This document shows, in pieces, positions 8,761 to 17,070 of a DNA stretch of 61,528 nucleotides. Numbering within the stretch: position 1 is the first letter of the stretch; the number at the start of each line of letters is the position of its first letter. The notes under the pieces are model-generated. The model was not told where the DNA came from. It was given only the letters and a program-made list of their open reading frames with translations, and searched no databases. The translations under genes were made by a program, and so were the position numbers. The stretch is from JAYZDF01 sp036337945 (lineage in GTDB: Bacteria; Myxococcota; Kuafuiibacteriia; Kuafuiibacteriales; Kuafuiibacteriaceae). Where the stretch lies: NCBI GenBank assembly GCA_036337945.1, contig JAYZDF010000016.1, forward strand, positions 1 to 61,528, written 5' to 3'.

Positions 8761-9702
8761 ATGACCTATTTGGCTGCTGATTCAGTGCAAATCCTGGGGT
8801 CTGCCCCCGCGAAAATCATTCTTTTTGGCGAGCACTCCGTACTTTACGGGTATCCCGCGCTCGGACTTTCTCTAGCAAGAGGGGTGAATATCCAAATGCG
8901 AGCTGGAGAAGGTCGCGTTTTCACAAATTTTTCTACTAATTTACACACTGCCGTTGAGTCGAGCACGTCAACCCCTGATCCCCTCGTTCGCAAAGCCCTC
9001 GGACCAAGCTTCGACACATTAGACGTGGACATCACCTTCGAAGTTCCCGTTTCCGCAGGTTTGGGAAGCTCAGCGGCACTCGCTACTGCACTTATTCGCG
9101 CGAACCTGACCAAAAATAAAAAAGTCGCCGATCCCGCGGAAATTCTTCGGCGCGCTATGACGGTGGAGGATGTTGCTCACGGAAAGTCATCCGGACTCGA
9201 TCCAGCAATTTGCGTCTATGGTGGTTTGGTATTTTTTCAGCGAACTTCCGAAAACGATTTTAGTATCGAGCAGGTGAAACTAAAGGAGTCATTTCACCTC
9301 GTTGTTGGTGCCTATGGTAGCCACGGAGGTACCAGTCGACGGATCAAGGCAGTGACCGAACTGCGAAAAATCTATCCTTCTGCCATCGATTCAGCGATGA
9401 AGACGCTCGGTCATTGCGCTGACTGGGGTATCTCAGCGATGAAGTCTGGCGATTTGTATAGCGCCGGACACGCAATGAACCTTGCTCATGGCGTTCTCAG
9501 TGGTATGGGTCTCGTCGGCCAAATGGTGGAGCAACTCACACGAGTCGCCCGACACGAAGGCGCTTACGGGGCGAAGATGAGCGGCTCCGGAGGCGAAGGT
9601 GGCGCTGTGGTCGCGCTCGTACCGGACATCCAAACGGGCAACGAAGTATCAACTCGCTGGAGAGAGCTCGGTGCGGAAACTTGGATAGAAACGGCCTCAT
9701 AA
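8761..9702 (+). CDS. mvk: mevalonate kinase (GHMP family)
   Basis: Phosphorylates mevalonate in the isoprenoid pathway. The 313-residue protein has the GHMP-kinase order of motifs: PAKIILFGEHSVLYG at the N-terminus, the glycine-rich ATP loop PVSAGLGSSAAL near residue 100, GKSSGLDPAICVYGG with the expected catalytic Asp, and C-terminal AKMSGSGGEGG. HSVLYG and the DP pair favour mevalonate kinase over homoserine kinase or galactokinase. No other mevalonate-pathway gene is in the window. An AGGA lies about ten bases before the ATG. Divergent from the cytochrome gene across 86 bases. Mevalonate-pathway genes in bacteria are unusual but known in Myxococcota and Bdellovibrio-type predators. Confidence 0.87.
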   Translation: MTYLAADSVQILGSAPAKIILFGEHSVLYGYPALGLSLARGVNIQMRAGEGRVFTNFSTNLHTAVESSTSTPDPLVRKALGPSFDTLDVDITFEVPVSAGLGSSAALATALIRANLTKNKKVADPAEILRRAMTVEDVAHGKSSGLDPAICVYGGLVFFQRTSENDFSIEQVKLKESFHLVVGAYGSHGGTSRRIKAVTELRKIYPSAIDSAMKTLGHCADWGISAMKSGDLYSAGHAMNLAHGVLSGMGLVGQMVEQLTRVARHEGAYGAKMSGSGGEGGAVVALVPDIQTGNEVSTRWRELGAETWIETAS

Positions 9703-9789
9703 CGCATGAAACCCAGCGTCGCTTAGGGGCTTCACCGGCCGCCTTCCGTCCGAAAGGATTAATTTCGTCAATGTGTTAGCCTAGTCCCA

Positions 9790-11547
9790 ATGCTGCGTTT
9801 AGTGCTTGTGACCGCTCTCGCCCTTGCTGCATGCGGAGGTGAAACTGGTGATGAAGTTGATACGACAAGACCGGATGCCTCAACAGGCATCAACGGGCCT
9901 GATCGAGACGGCGATGAATGGACAGATGACATCGACAATTGCCCTGACCTTCCCAATTACGAGCAGCGTGACCGCGATAGAGATGGCATCGGCAATGAAT
10001 GCGACACTTGCCCTTCGACGCCCAATAACGACCCAACAGGCCTGACTCAATCGCAGTGCGAACTCAACCAGGAGACTGAGCCCAACAATGATACAGCTCA
10101 GGCCCAAGTACTGTCCTTGCCGATGTTGGGAGAAGCGGTCGCAATCTCAGGAATAGTTGAGGCTCCGCTAAATGCGAAAACGGCTCCCGACCGATATGTG
10201 ATTATGGCGCCTGGCCAATCGGCAGTTCGTATACGTTGTGCGAGAGGGAGCTATCTTTCTCTTCTAGAACCGCAAATTGAAGTGAGCGGCGGCTCGTACA
10301 CGGTTTCGCGAATTGTAGACGGGCAACACATCGCGGAACGGATATTTTATTTCTCAGAAGCAGGAACCTACGAAATTGCAATTTCCGACCGACGCGGGCG
10401 CAAAGAGAACGTCAAAAAAGGAAACTTAGACTATGCCTACGAACTCTCAATTCAGACGGTCATCTTAGAGGCGGAGCAGCTTACCCTGCCAATTACTGAT
10501 CGCTCGCTGAGAGTAGAACCGAAAGGACAGGTCGCGGTGTATGAAGCCTCCATTATGCCAACGGAGCAACTCAGGTTAGAGATAAAGACTCCTCTTGGCC
10601 CAGGAGAAGATGGTTATGACCCAATTCTGGTTGTCGAGAATGAGGACGGCTCACTTTGGGAAGAAAACCATGTCTATACAGATGAAAGAGCAGATGCGAG
10701 ACTGCTGCTTCAAGTCGACAAGGCAGAAACCATTCGCATCATCGTTGATCATCGTGAACTCGTTGGACGAGAAGCTGTGCCTCAAACATTATCGATCGAT
10801 TATCCGGACCAAGATGCAGAACTCGAGCCGAACGATTCACGCGAACTGGCATCAGACCTGAGCTATTGCCAAGGCTGCGAAACACGCGGAATAATCGCAA
10901 ACCAGGACTCTGGGATAGCAGATATTGATTGGTATTCATTCCAAGCGACCGCAGGACAAATAGTAAGTTTCCGAGGCTTGGTGCCTCCTAACTCCCAAAT
11001 CGACCCATACATAGCCCTCGGTCAATTTGAGAGTAGTCTTTTCGTTCCAATTTACGAAAATGGTACCTCCTCCGGAGTCTCTGCCCGCTTTGATGCAATC
11101 ATTCCCGAAACTGGAGAATATTTTCTCCGCTTCGAAGATGAGCAAAACAAAGAAAAAATGTCAGGCCCATACAGAGGTGGAGGCCTTTACACCTACACAA
11201 TCTTCACTGAATTCTTAGTTCTCGCACCATCGCCTGAGCTGGAAAGCGGAGTTCTAACGAATGGAGTTATAAACCCAGGTGGTTCGTTGCACCGTTACCT
11301 GATCACCACTTCTGACCGCATCAGAGTAGACTTCTCTTTGGATTACTCTCGCCTTCTCACTGATTTCGCTCCTTTGATCCGCGTATACGAACCTGGCGCA
11401 ACCAAACTCATTGCAGAAGGCGGTGACGGACTCAATGTTACTCTGCCCTCCTCGGGCAGCTATGTCGTTACGGTTCATAACAGCGACGGAGGCATCGGGG
11501 GCCCAGAATACTCGTATGAGCTCACCGCAAACCGTTCGTCTTTTTAG
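9790..11547 (+). CDS. lipoprotein with TSP3 repeats and PPC-like domains
   Basis: A lipoprotein signal ends in the lipobox LAAC near residue 15. Residues 38-80 form a thrombospondin type 3 calcium-binding block (DRDGDEWTDDIDNCPD, then DRDRDGIGNECDTC). After this come modules that begin like bacterial pre-peptidase C-terminal (PPC) domains, with ETEPNNDTAQAQ and ELEPNDSRELASDL, and a third weaker copy at the C-terminus. Such proteins sit on the outer membrane surface; no catalytic domain is visible, so its function is unknown. No clear ribosome binding site precedes the ATG. It follows mvk by 87 bases and converges on the next gene. Confidence 0.8.
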   Translation: MLRLVLVTALALAACGGETGDEVDTTRPDASTGINGPDRDGDEWTDDIDNCPDLPNYEQRDRDRDGIGNECDTCPSTPNNDPTGLTQSQCELNQETEPNNDTAQAQVLSLPMLGEAVAISGIVEAPLNAKTAPDRYVIMAPGQSAVRIRCARGSYLSLLEPQIEVSGGSYTVSRIVDGQHIAERIFYFSEAGTYEIAISDRRGRKENVKKGNLDYAYELSIQTVILEAEQLTLPITDRSLRVEPKGQVAVYEASIMPTEQLRLEIKTPLGPGEDGYDPILVVENEDGSLWEENHVYTDERADARLLLQVDKAETIRIIVDHRELVGREAVPQTLSIDYPDQDAELEPNDSRELASDLSYCQGCETRGIIANQDSGIADIDWYSFQATAGQIVSFRGLVPPNSQIDPYIALGQFESSLFVPIYENGTSSGVSARFDAIIPETGEYFLRFEDEQNKEKMSGPYRGGGLYTYTIFTEFLVLAPSPELESGVLTNGVINPGGSLHRYLITTSDRIRVDFSLDYSRLLTDFAPLIRVYEPGATKLIAEGGDGLNVTLPSSGSYVVTVHNSDGGIGGPEYSYELTANRSSF

Positions 11548-11573
11548 CTCTTACGCGCCCAGACGGCTGCTAT

Positions 11574-12953
11574 TCATCGTCCGCGTCGCCTCTTACTTTT
11601 TTTTCTCGACGATTTTCGACTACGACAACTTTTCGCACAGACTTCGTAGGCTCCTGTACAGATATTTCGGCAACGCATGCTGCCTTCAGACGTGTCATCA
11701 ACAGCTCCGCATGAGTCCATACACTGCGTCTCCTGCGTTAGGGCATGCTCAAGACACAACCCTAAGCGTCGGTGAGCTTTGATACGACAACCTTGAAATT
11801 TGCTCTCGGCGATGAGTGCAGGAAGCGTTTTATGGGAGCCCAGTGACTTCGTCGGAACAAATCCAACCGAACCACCACCAGGCATATAAACCAAGGTCCA
11901 CTGTTCGACAGTGTCATAAACACGAACCAAATCACCTTGCGAGAACCGCCCCGTGAACTGAGACTTCTTCTTGGGTTTTGCGCGAACTACCAGTCTACGA
12001 GGTAAAACAAAGGCATGATCCTTTGGTGCAACATGATCGCGAGGATGTCTTCGATTCGCTCGCCCTATCGGTGGTGGTTTCAATGTGGAGGTGTCATTCG
12101 AGCTTTTCGAGGCCGCGGCAGATAAGGAGGAAGGCTCTTGCGATGCTTGACCGAATTCCGTTGTTGCTCCCAGTGGAATCACGTCGTCGCGTTTAGTGGA
12201 TTCCGTCTCGGGTAGAGTCAGAGTCGCATTACGCGCTGAGGCATTTTGAACATCCAGTGTTCCTTCCACTTTCGATTCTCCCAGTATCAAACCCACCACA
12301 AACGCTATCGGAAATACGGCAATCGCCGCCCGGAGAGAAAGAGGACTTCGACGCCATAAATCAGACATATGGGCTCGCCAAGACTTCTGACCGCTAGCCT
12401 CATGGTTTGGTCGAGCTGCCGGTTGAAAATCTAGCGCCGAAATCGATCTATCGCTCGCGTCCGATAGATAATTTGGGGACTCCGGGAACGCGTCGTAATC
12501 TGGACCCTTCAACGCTGAAGGCACAGTCCTCGCCTTTAGTTCAGAATTTGAGTCTCCCTGCGGCGATGTCGTTACGAATTTATCAGATGAGGACAGACTG
12601 TCAGTCGTGTCTGCTGCGCTTTCTTCATTGAAGACGGGTTGTGATATGAGATTCTCTACGGTCGCTCCATTTGCCAGCTCTAAGGTCGCTTGCTCCCTTC
12701 TTGCCTGAGGATTCTCGCCTCCTTGAACCGACTCGCTTTGCTTTAGATGTGAAGGTATCGGCTCAATATTAGTCACATCAGGTAGAGAAGAGCGGCCTGT
12801 TTGGTCCGGCATTTCCTCGATAACGTCATCATCTGGTGGAAAAACCCGAAAAACTTGAAGGCAAGCACTGCACTTGAGCAGTGTTCCCGTTGCCGCAAGA
12901 TTGGCTTCAGGTACTCCGTTAACCGCTCCGCAGTTTGGGCAATCGAAGATCAC
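11574..12953 (-). CDS. zinc-ribbon membrane protein with SH3-like domain and Cys-rich tail
   Basis: Starts with GTG. Residues 1-40 form an MJ0042/zinin-type zinc ribbon (FDCPNCG and LKCSACLQVFRV), expected in the cytoplasm. A long Ser/Glu-rich linker leads to one membrane segment near residues 210-228 (AAIAVFPIAFVVGLILG). Beyond it, in the periplasm, is a bacterial SH3-like domain (about 320-385, with GRFSQGDLVRVYDTV and GFVPTKSLG). The last 80 residues contain ten Cys, including three CX3C motifs (CMDSC, CRNIC, CAKSC), and end in a very basic tail. This would link the cytoplasm to the cell wall; a signalling or envelope-integrity role is a guess. No Shine-Dalgarno is seen. Confidence 0.75.
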   Translation of the reverse strand: MIFDCPNCGAVNGVPEANLAATGTLLKCSACLQVFRVFPPDDDVIEEMPDQTGRSSLPDVTNIEPIPSHLKQSESVQGGENPQARREQATLELANGATVENLISQPVFNEESAADTTDSLSSSDKFVTTSPQGDSNSELKARTVPSALKGPDYDAFPESPNYLSDASDRSISALDFQPAARPNHEASGQKSWRAHMSDLWRRSPLSLRAAIAVFPIAFVVGLILGESKVEGTLDVQNASARNATLTLPETESTKRDDVIPLGATTEFGQASQEPSSLSAAASKSSNDTSTLKPPPIGRANRRHPRDHVAPKDHAFVLPRRLVVRAKPKKKSQFTGRFSQGDLVRVYDTVEQWTLVYMPGGGSVGFVPTKSLGSHKTLPALIAESKFQGCRIKAHRRLGLCLEHALTQETQCMDSCGAVDDTSEGSMRCRNICTGAYEVCAKSCRSRKSSRKKSKRRRGR

Positions 12954-13073
12954 AGCATAGTAATAGTAGCACTAACTGTCAGCGGGCGGTCGCGCGAAAG
13001 CAAATTCTAAGGAAGTTGGGCTTTGAAGTGTTGTACTACTGGGCTAGAAGTAACTAAAACCACGGTTAAAAAG

Positions 13074-14597
13074 CTATTTCGTGTACCGATCTATAAGAGA
13101 AATCATCGCGTGTTCGGCGACGCCTCGACGCCCTCTAATATTAGCGACCAGTTCTGCTTCACCCAAACTCGCAACAACTGCGGCCAAGTAAATCTGAAAA
13201 ATATGCGCAGCAGGGTGTTTTGCTACTTCTTCTGCCAGGAATTCTCGGAGTGCATTGGCCACATGACTCTTCTTTTCGCCTGAAGCTGCTTGAAAACTAA
13301 CAAATGCTCGATGAACCCGAAGGTCAGCCCGGGACGGGTCCAAAGCCGCCGCCCACGTCAGCCAAAAGTCCGCTTCGACAGTTCGGGCATGTAAGATCGC
13401 TTCAAATGCTGCCTCTAGCTTGGAGCCAATTTCAAACTGAATCCTCTGCTGCATCGCCTTTGGCATTTCTTTTGATTCCATCACCGCCTGTCGATATTCG
13501 CTACTTTTGTTGCTATCCATCAATATTCGGCTGGCTTGCTTTGCCAACGCCGCAACGATTCGCTCGTATAATTTTTCTGATGTACTATTCTTAGAAAAGA
13601 ACTTAACAGCACGTTGAATTTGTTCGTCGCTCGATGACGGAGTAATTCGAAGAATCTCGTAGAAATTTTTTCCTAGTAGAGGTTTTGCTTTCTCGACTGA
13701 GGAATCTTGTTCCGGCAGACGAACGGCCGCTTTACTCACAGACTCGAGCGCAGGATCCGCTGTTGAGTAATTCCGGCTTGATTTCAACTTGAGAGGCCGA
13801 TGTGGCAATGAGACCTGTCTTTCAGGTAAAGAAGACGGGGCGCGCGATAAAACCTCCGGAGAAACATCTTCCACCATCCCAGTCATTGATAGGGTCGTCA
13901 AAACTACAGCGAGATGGTCTACAGGCAAACCGCTTTTGGTCAGTTCATCGATACTCCTAGGCGTGGAGAGAGCTGCTACGACTGATTCGACCTGGTCGCT
14001 CCACTCAAATGCATTCACGCCGATCGGGTATGTGTCCAGCCTAACAAAGCGGCGACCGCGGGTACGGTTCAGGAAATGCTGGACATGTCTTCGGTCTTTG
14101 GAAGAAAGAAGTCCTTCATAAATGATAGGTAAAGGCTGCAAGATCGTTATTTCAGCGTCTGCAGGAATTTCAGCACCTTCCTGAAACCGGAAAAACTTAT
14201 CGCCAACGTCAAAAAGCCGAACCAACTCCGCACGAGCACGAATTCTCATCCCACGTTGTAAGGTTCCCGGTAACACCGAACTGTTACTGCTAAGAACCGC
14301 TGATTCGGTTGTTGAAGTATTGCTCGCTTGCATGCGAACACTTTCCATAATCGCTTGTTCAAGTTCTCCACGATCTCTCAAGATCTCCGAAAGGGAGACG
14401 ACAAGGCTAGGCAGCATTACGCTCACCGGAACCCCATTTTTGAAATAAACCTGATTTTTCTTGGATGGGTCTAGTTGAATCTCGAGGAGACCCGTAAGGT
14501 TTCCTCGAAGCAGTCCGAGCAACAGATCTGGCAGCGGGTATTCTCCAAAGCGACCCTTGTAATCACCGCCAAGTCGAATGCTTTCGATCTTTGCCAT
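13074..14597 (-). CDS. PATAN (DUF4388) protein with degenerate J-like domain
   Basis: The N-terminal 95 residues (GRFGEYPLPDLLLGLLRG, GLLEIQ, VYFKNGVPV) match the PATAN/DUF4388 domain, found in delta-type bacteria in proteins tied to signalling, gliding or GTPase modules. The middle contains a winged-helix-like stretch. Around residue 300, NFYEILRITPSSSDEQIQRA resembles helices I and II of a J domain, but the HPD tripeptide is absent, so Hsp70 stimulation is not expected. The C-terminal 130 residues are helical and TPR-like. It is cytoplasmic, with no signal or membrane segment. The ATG at 14597 has no Shine-Dalgarno; a TAACAT lies 7 bases upstream. Confidence 0.75.
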   Translation of the reverse strand: MAKIESIRLGGDYKGRFGEYPLPDLLLGLLRGNLTGLLEIQLDPSKKNQVYFKNGVPVSVMLPSLVVSLSEILRDRGELEQAIMESVRMQASNTSTTESAVLSSNSSVLPGTLQRGMRIRARAELVRLFDVGDKFFRFQEGAEIPADAEITILQPLPIIYEGLLSSKDRRHVQHFLNRTRGRRFVRLDTYPIGVNAFEWSDQVESVVAALSTPRSIDELTKSGLPVDHLAVVLTTLSMTGMVEDVSPEVLSRAPSSLPERQVSLPHRPLKLKSSRNYSTADPALESVSKAAVRLPEQDSSVEKAKPLLGKNFYEILRITPSSSDEQIQRAVKFFSKNSTSEKLYERIVAALAKQASRILMDSNKSSEYRQAVMESKEMPKAMQQRIQFEIGSKLEAAFEAILHARTVEADFWLTWAAALDPSRADLRVHRAFVSFQAASGEKKSHVANALREFLAEEVAKHPAAHIFQIYLAAVVASLGEAELVANIRGRRGVAEHAMISLIDRYTK

Positions 14598-14746
14598 AGA
14601 TTTGATGTTAGCGCGTTGCCGGACTCAAGGAAACATCGACATGTAACTAGCCAACGCCTGGCACACTAATGGTTTCTAGCTGCATTTATGCTGATATTTT
14701 TCTGATCCTGCTGTACGTTTCTCCATAGTTTACTAAACTACGAACT

Positions 14747-15382
14747 ATGTTTGACCCCAAACAATCTCCACGCGCAGCAGCTTGTGTGATCCTTATCACA
14801 TCATCTTTCGCTTGTGCTGGACTCGACGATTTCAAGACCGAAGTCACGGATGAAGCAACGATTGACGGCACTTACCTTATGGACACACCCAGTTCGCTCA
14901 ACTTCGGAGGTCAGTACGGTAATCTTCAGCTGTCCGCTACAAAAGACTTTCAGGACCAAGGAATTGACCCTGATGACGTAGATGCAATCTACATTACCGG
15001 AATTGTTATAGAAGCAATAAACCCAGAAGGCGCCCGGCTGGATCCGATTATTCGGAGTTTAGACTTTAGCATCAGCGCTCAAGGCCAGGCAGAGAAGCTC
15101 ATCGGTCGTTCGATAATCCCAGATGGCGAACTAAGAATCATCGAGCTCGGCTCCCCGAGCGCATCTGGTTGTTCCAACGCTCAGTATTCTGACGAAATGA
15201 GTTGTGCTGCAAATGGAGCACAATGGCTCTCTTCTAGTTTCGCGGGTATGGAAAATATCAAAGACTACGCAACAGCCGACTCTATGTCCGTCACTGCAAA
15301 CGTTGAGTTAAAACAGAAGCCTCTCTTTACAACGACTCTTCGCACAACGATAAAGCTTCTGGTAGATATTAACCTCTTCTAA
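14747..15382 (+). CDS. hypothetical lipoprotein
   Basis: Not recognised. The N-terminus has a short basic region and a hydrophobic stretch ending in SFAC, a plausible lipobox at about Cys 23. The rest is a 190-residue beta-rich domain; GYLM, LDPIIRSLDFSISAQG and FTTTLRTTIKLLVDINLF alternate as strands. A small insert with two Cys (GCSNAQ and MSCAANGAQW) may be disulphide-bonded. It is followed after only 2 bases by the next gene, so the two are probably co-transcribed. No Shine-Dalgarno precedes the ATG; a TAAACT hexamer lies 7 bases upstream. Confidence 0.65.
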   Translation: MFDPKQSPRAAACVILITSSFACAGLDDFKTEVTDEATIDGTYLMDTPSSLNFGGQYGNLQLSATKDFQDQGIDPDDVDAIYITGIVIEAINPEGARLDPIIRSLDFSISAQGQAEKLIGRSIIPDGELRIIELGSPSASGCSNAQYSDEMSCAANGAQWLSSSFAGMENIKDYATADSMSVTANVELKQKPLFTTTLRTTIKLLVDINLF

Positions 15383-15384
15383 TT

Positions 15385-16122
15385 ATGCTGCACACCACTC
15401 GAGAAGTTCCAGACAGACGAATCAACGTTAGCCTCCCCGAATTACTCGACGGGCTAACGCTAACTCGTCAATCTTTGGAGCAGAGAAACGAAAATGGAGC
15501 AGTCTCAAGTTTGCTTGAGCTCATATCTAACGCGGAGTACTGGCTATCTTATGAGACGGATAACTTTGACCCAAATCTTATGTACTGCCCGTCGCCGCTT
15601 CGAGAGTTAGGAGTAGGTATTACATTGCGCTTCGGCCATTCATTAGAGGGCTTGCTCGCTATCGAAGATATCGAATCCTGTCGGGAAGAAATCATGTCCA
15701 CCCTTCCTCAAGATTTCCACGAAGGCTTTCAGAATGGTCTCGACACACTCACACGTGTTGTTGAAGTGCGCGCCCAGGTTCCATCCCTCGAAGAACAGGG
15801 ATATCGTCGATATGAGGAATCAAAAAAATTATCTATTCACGCACTGAGAGCTTCAGGACGCGCTACAATAAAACTCAATGGACGGCACGTCACGTCTCAA
15901 AAAAGCACCTTTCTAGTAGGTGAGAGCATCCGAATATCAGCGGTTGATTCGCAAAATCGACCAATAGACCTTCCTGAGGTTTCAAATAGAACTGGTTCGC
16001 CCATTCTCTCGAAAGACTCGTTGGACGGAGATTCGCGAGAATGCATTTTCACCATCCCTGGCATCTATCGCGTGAGTGTACCCTCGAGAGCTGAAGGCGG
16101 ACACAAGCTCTTCATCCGATAA
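15385..16122 (+). CDS. hypothetical protein
   Basis: Not recognised. 245 residues without a signal peptide or membrane segment. The N-terminal two thirds look alpha-helical (LPELLDGLTLTRQSLEQ, SSLLELISNAEYWLSY); the last 90 residues look like a beta-sandwich (ATIKLNGRHVTSQ, GESIRISAVDSQ, CIFTIPGIYRVSVP). It starts 2 bases after the preceding lipoprotein gene, pointing to a shared function. It converges with the next gene, leaving 5 bases between stops. Confidence 0.65.
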   Translation: MLHTTREVPDRRINVSLPELLDGLTLTRQSLEQRNENGAVSSLLELISNAEYWLSYETDNFDPNLMYCPSPLRELGVGITLRFGHSLEGLLAIEDIESCREEIMSTLPQDFHEGFQNGLDTLTRVVEVRAQVPSLEEQGYRRYEESKKLSIHALRASGRATIKLNGRHVTSQKSTFLVGESIRISAVDSQNRPIDLPEVSNRTGSPILSKDSLDGDSRECIFTIPGIYRVSVPSRAEGGHKLFIR

Positions 16123-16127
16123 TCTAT

Positions 16128-17051
16128 TTATTCTGGTTTCTTGAGTTTTTTCTTCTTCGGATACGCTGGTTCCATCATAGAAATCGTATCTTCATCAATA
16201 CTGATCAGCCCACGAAACCCTGGATGATTACGGTTATCATAAAGTTGGTGAGTCCGGAATCTGATCGGCTTCACGGTCACAAAATCGCTCGGGTCGAAAA
16301 CAATCAGAACATCTCTATTGGGAACGCTCACCCCCAATTCGGTGAGATCGAAGCGCGAAAGCCAATCCTTTCTTGTTTGTCTATCAAGGAAAAAAGCGCC
16401 TACGTGTTCGACTGCCGAATAGTCCAAAACCATAAGTTTACCGTCAGAGCTTTCCAGTGGGGTCGGCGTGCTCGTCTTAACTCGTTGAACTAAATTCCGG
16501 ACACCTGTCTCAAGCCAAAATTCGGCGTCCTTCTTTGAGTCGTTCATTTCCTGAATTGAAGCATACCGATAGCCGAGTAGTTCTTCTGGTATACCTAAGA
16601 GAACGTATACATCCTCAGCAATTTTCTTACGCCATGGTCGTATTTTATCTCTGACTCGAGCCGACCCGATCGCGCCAAGATCTTGAGCATCAACCCAGGA
16701 ACCACTCTTGATAAACGGCAGAAGCCTCTCTTTCGCAGACGCTAGCGTTTGCTTTCTTGCTTCGGCCTCCTTTTGCAAGCGCGCGCGAAAATCTTCTAGG
16801 AAATCTGAGGTTTTTTTCCCTTTCGACTCATAAGTCACATACTCGGACGCAAGCTCAAGCTCGAAAAATTGATCACCCCTTACAAAGATTGTTGTCATAC
16901 CTTTGCGTTTTATAATTCCAAAGCCGGGGTTTACTTCGGTAAATATCTTTTCTGCTCGACGTTGAAACATCTTGGGATCCAAGTCGCTTTCGCAGGCAAC
17001 ACTGCAGAGCGTTAGAGCCAATAATATGGAGTAACGGAAAATACTTAGCAC
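16128..17051 (-). CDS. lipoprotein, DUF1444 (YtpQ)-like
   Basis: A GTG start gives a lipoprotein signal with lipobox SVAC near residue 20. The mature part has the feel of the DUF1444/YtpQ family: an N-terminal alpha/beta domain and a C-terminal WLSRFDLTELGVSVPNRDVL in which a polypeptide after the Leu-Gly resembles that family's end. The match is from memory and weak. A charged helix lies at residues 85-115, and the C-terminus is Lys-rich (KKKKLKK). It is the last gene of a minus-strand operon: 19 bases separate it from the NlpC/P60 gene. Confidence 0.6.
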   Translation of the reverse strand: MLSIFRYSILLALTLCSVACESDLDPKMFQRRAEKIFTEVNPGFGIIKRKGMTTIFVRGDQFFELELASEYVTYESKGKKTSDFLEDFRARLQKEAEARKQTLASAKERLLPFIKSGSWVDAQDLGAIGSARVRDKIRPWRKKIAEDVYVLLGIPEELLGYRYASIQEMNDSKKDAEFWLETGVRNLVQRVKTSTPTPLESSDGKLMVLDYSAVEHVGAFFLDRQTRKDWLSRFDLTELGVSVPNRDVLIVFDPSDFVTVKPIRFRTHQLYDNRNHPGFRGLISIDEDTISMMEPAYPKKKKLKKPE

Positions 17052-17070
17052 AACGCTATGCTGCCACGTA

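Noticed and set aside
9703..9789. Terminator after the mevalonate kinase gene
   Set aside because: Only a 4-bp stem (CCTT/AAGG) and no T run.
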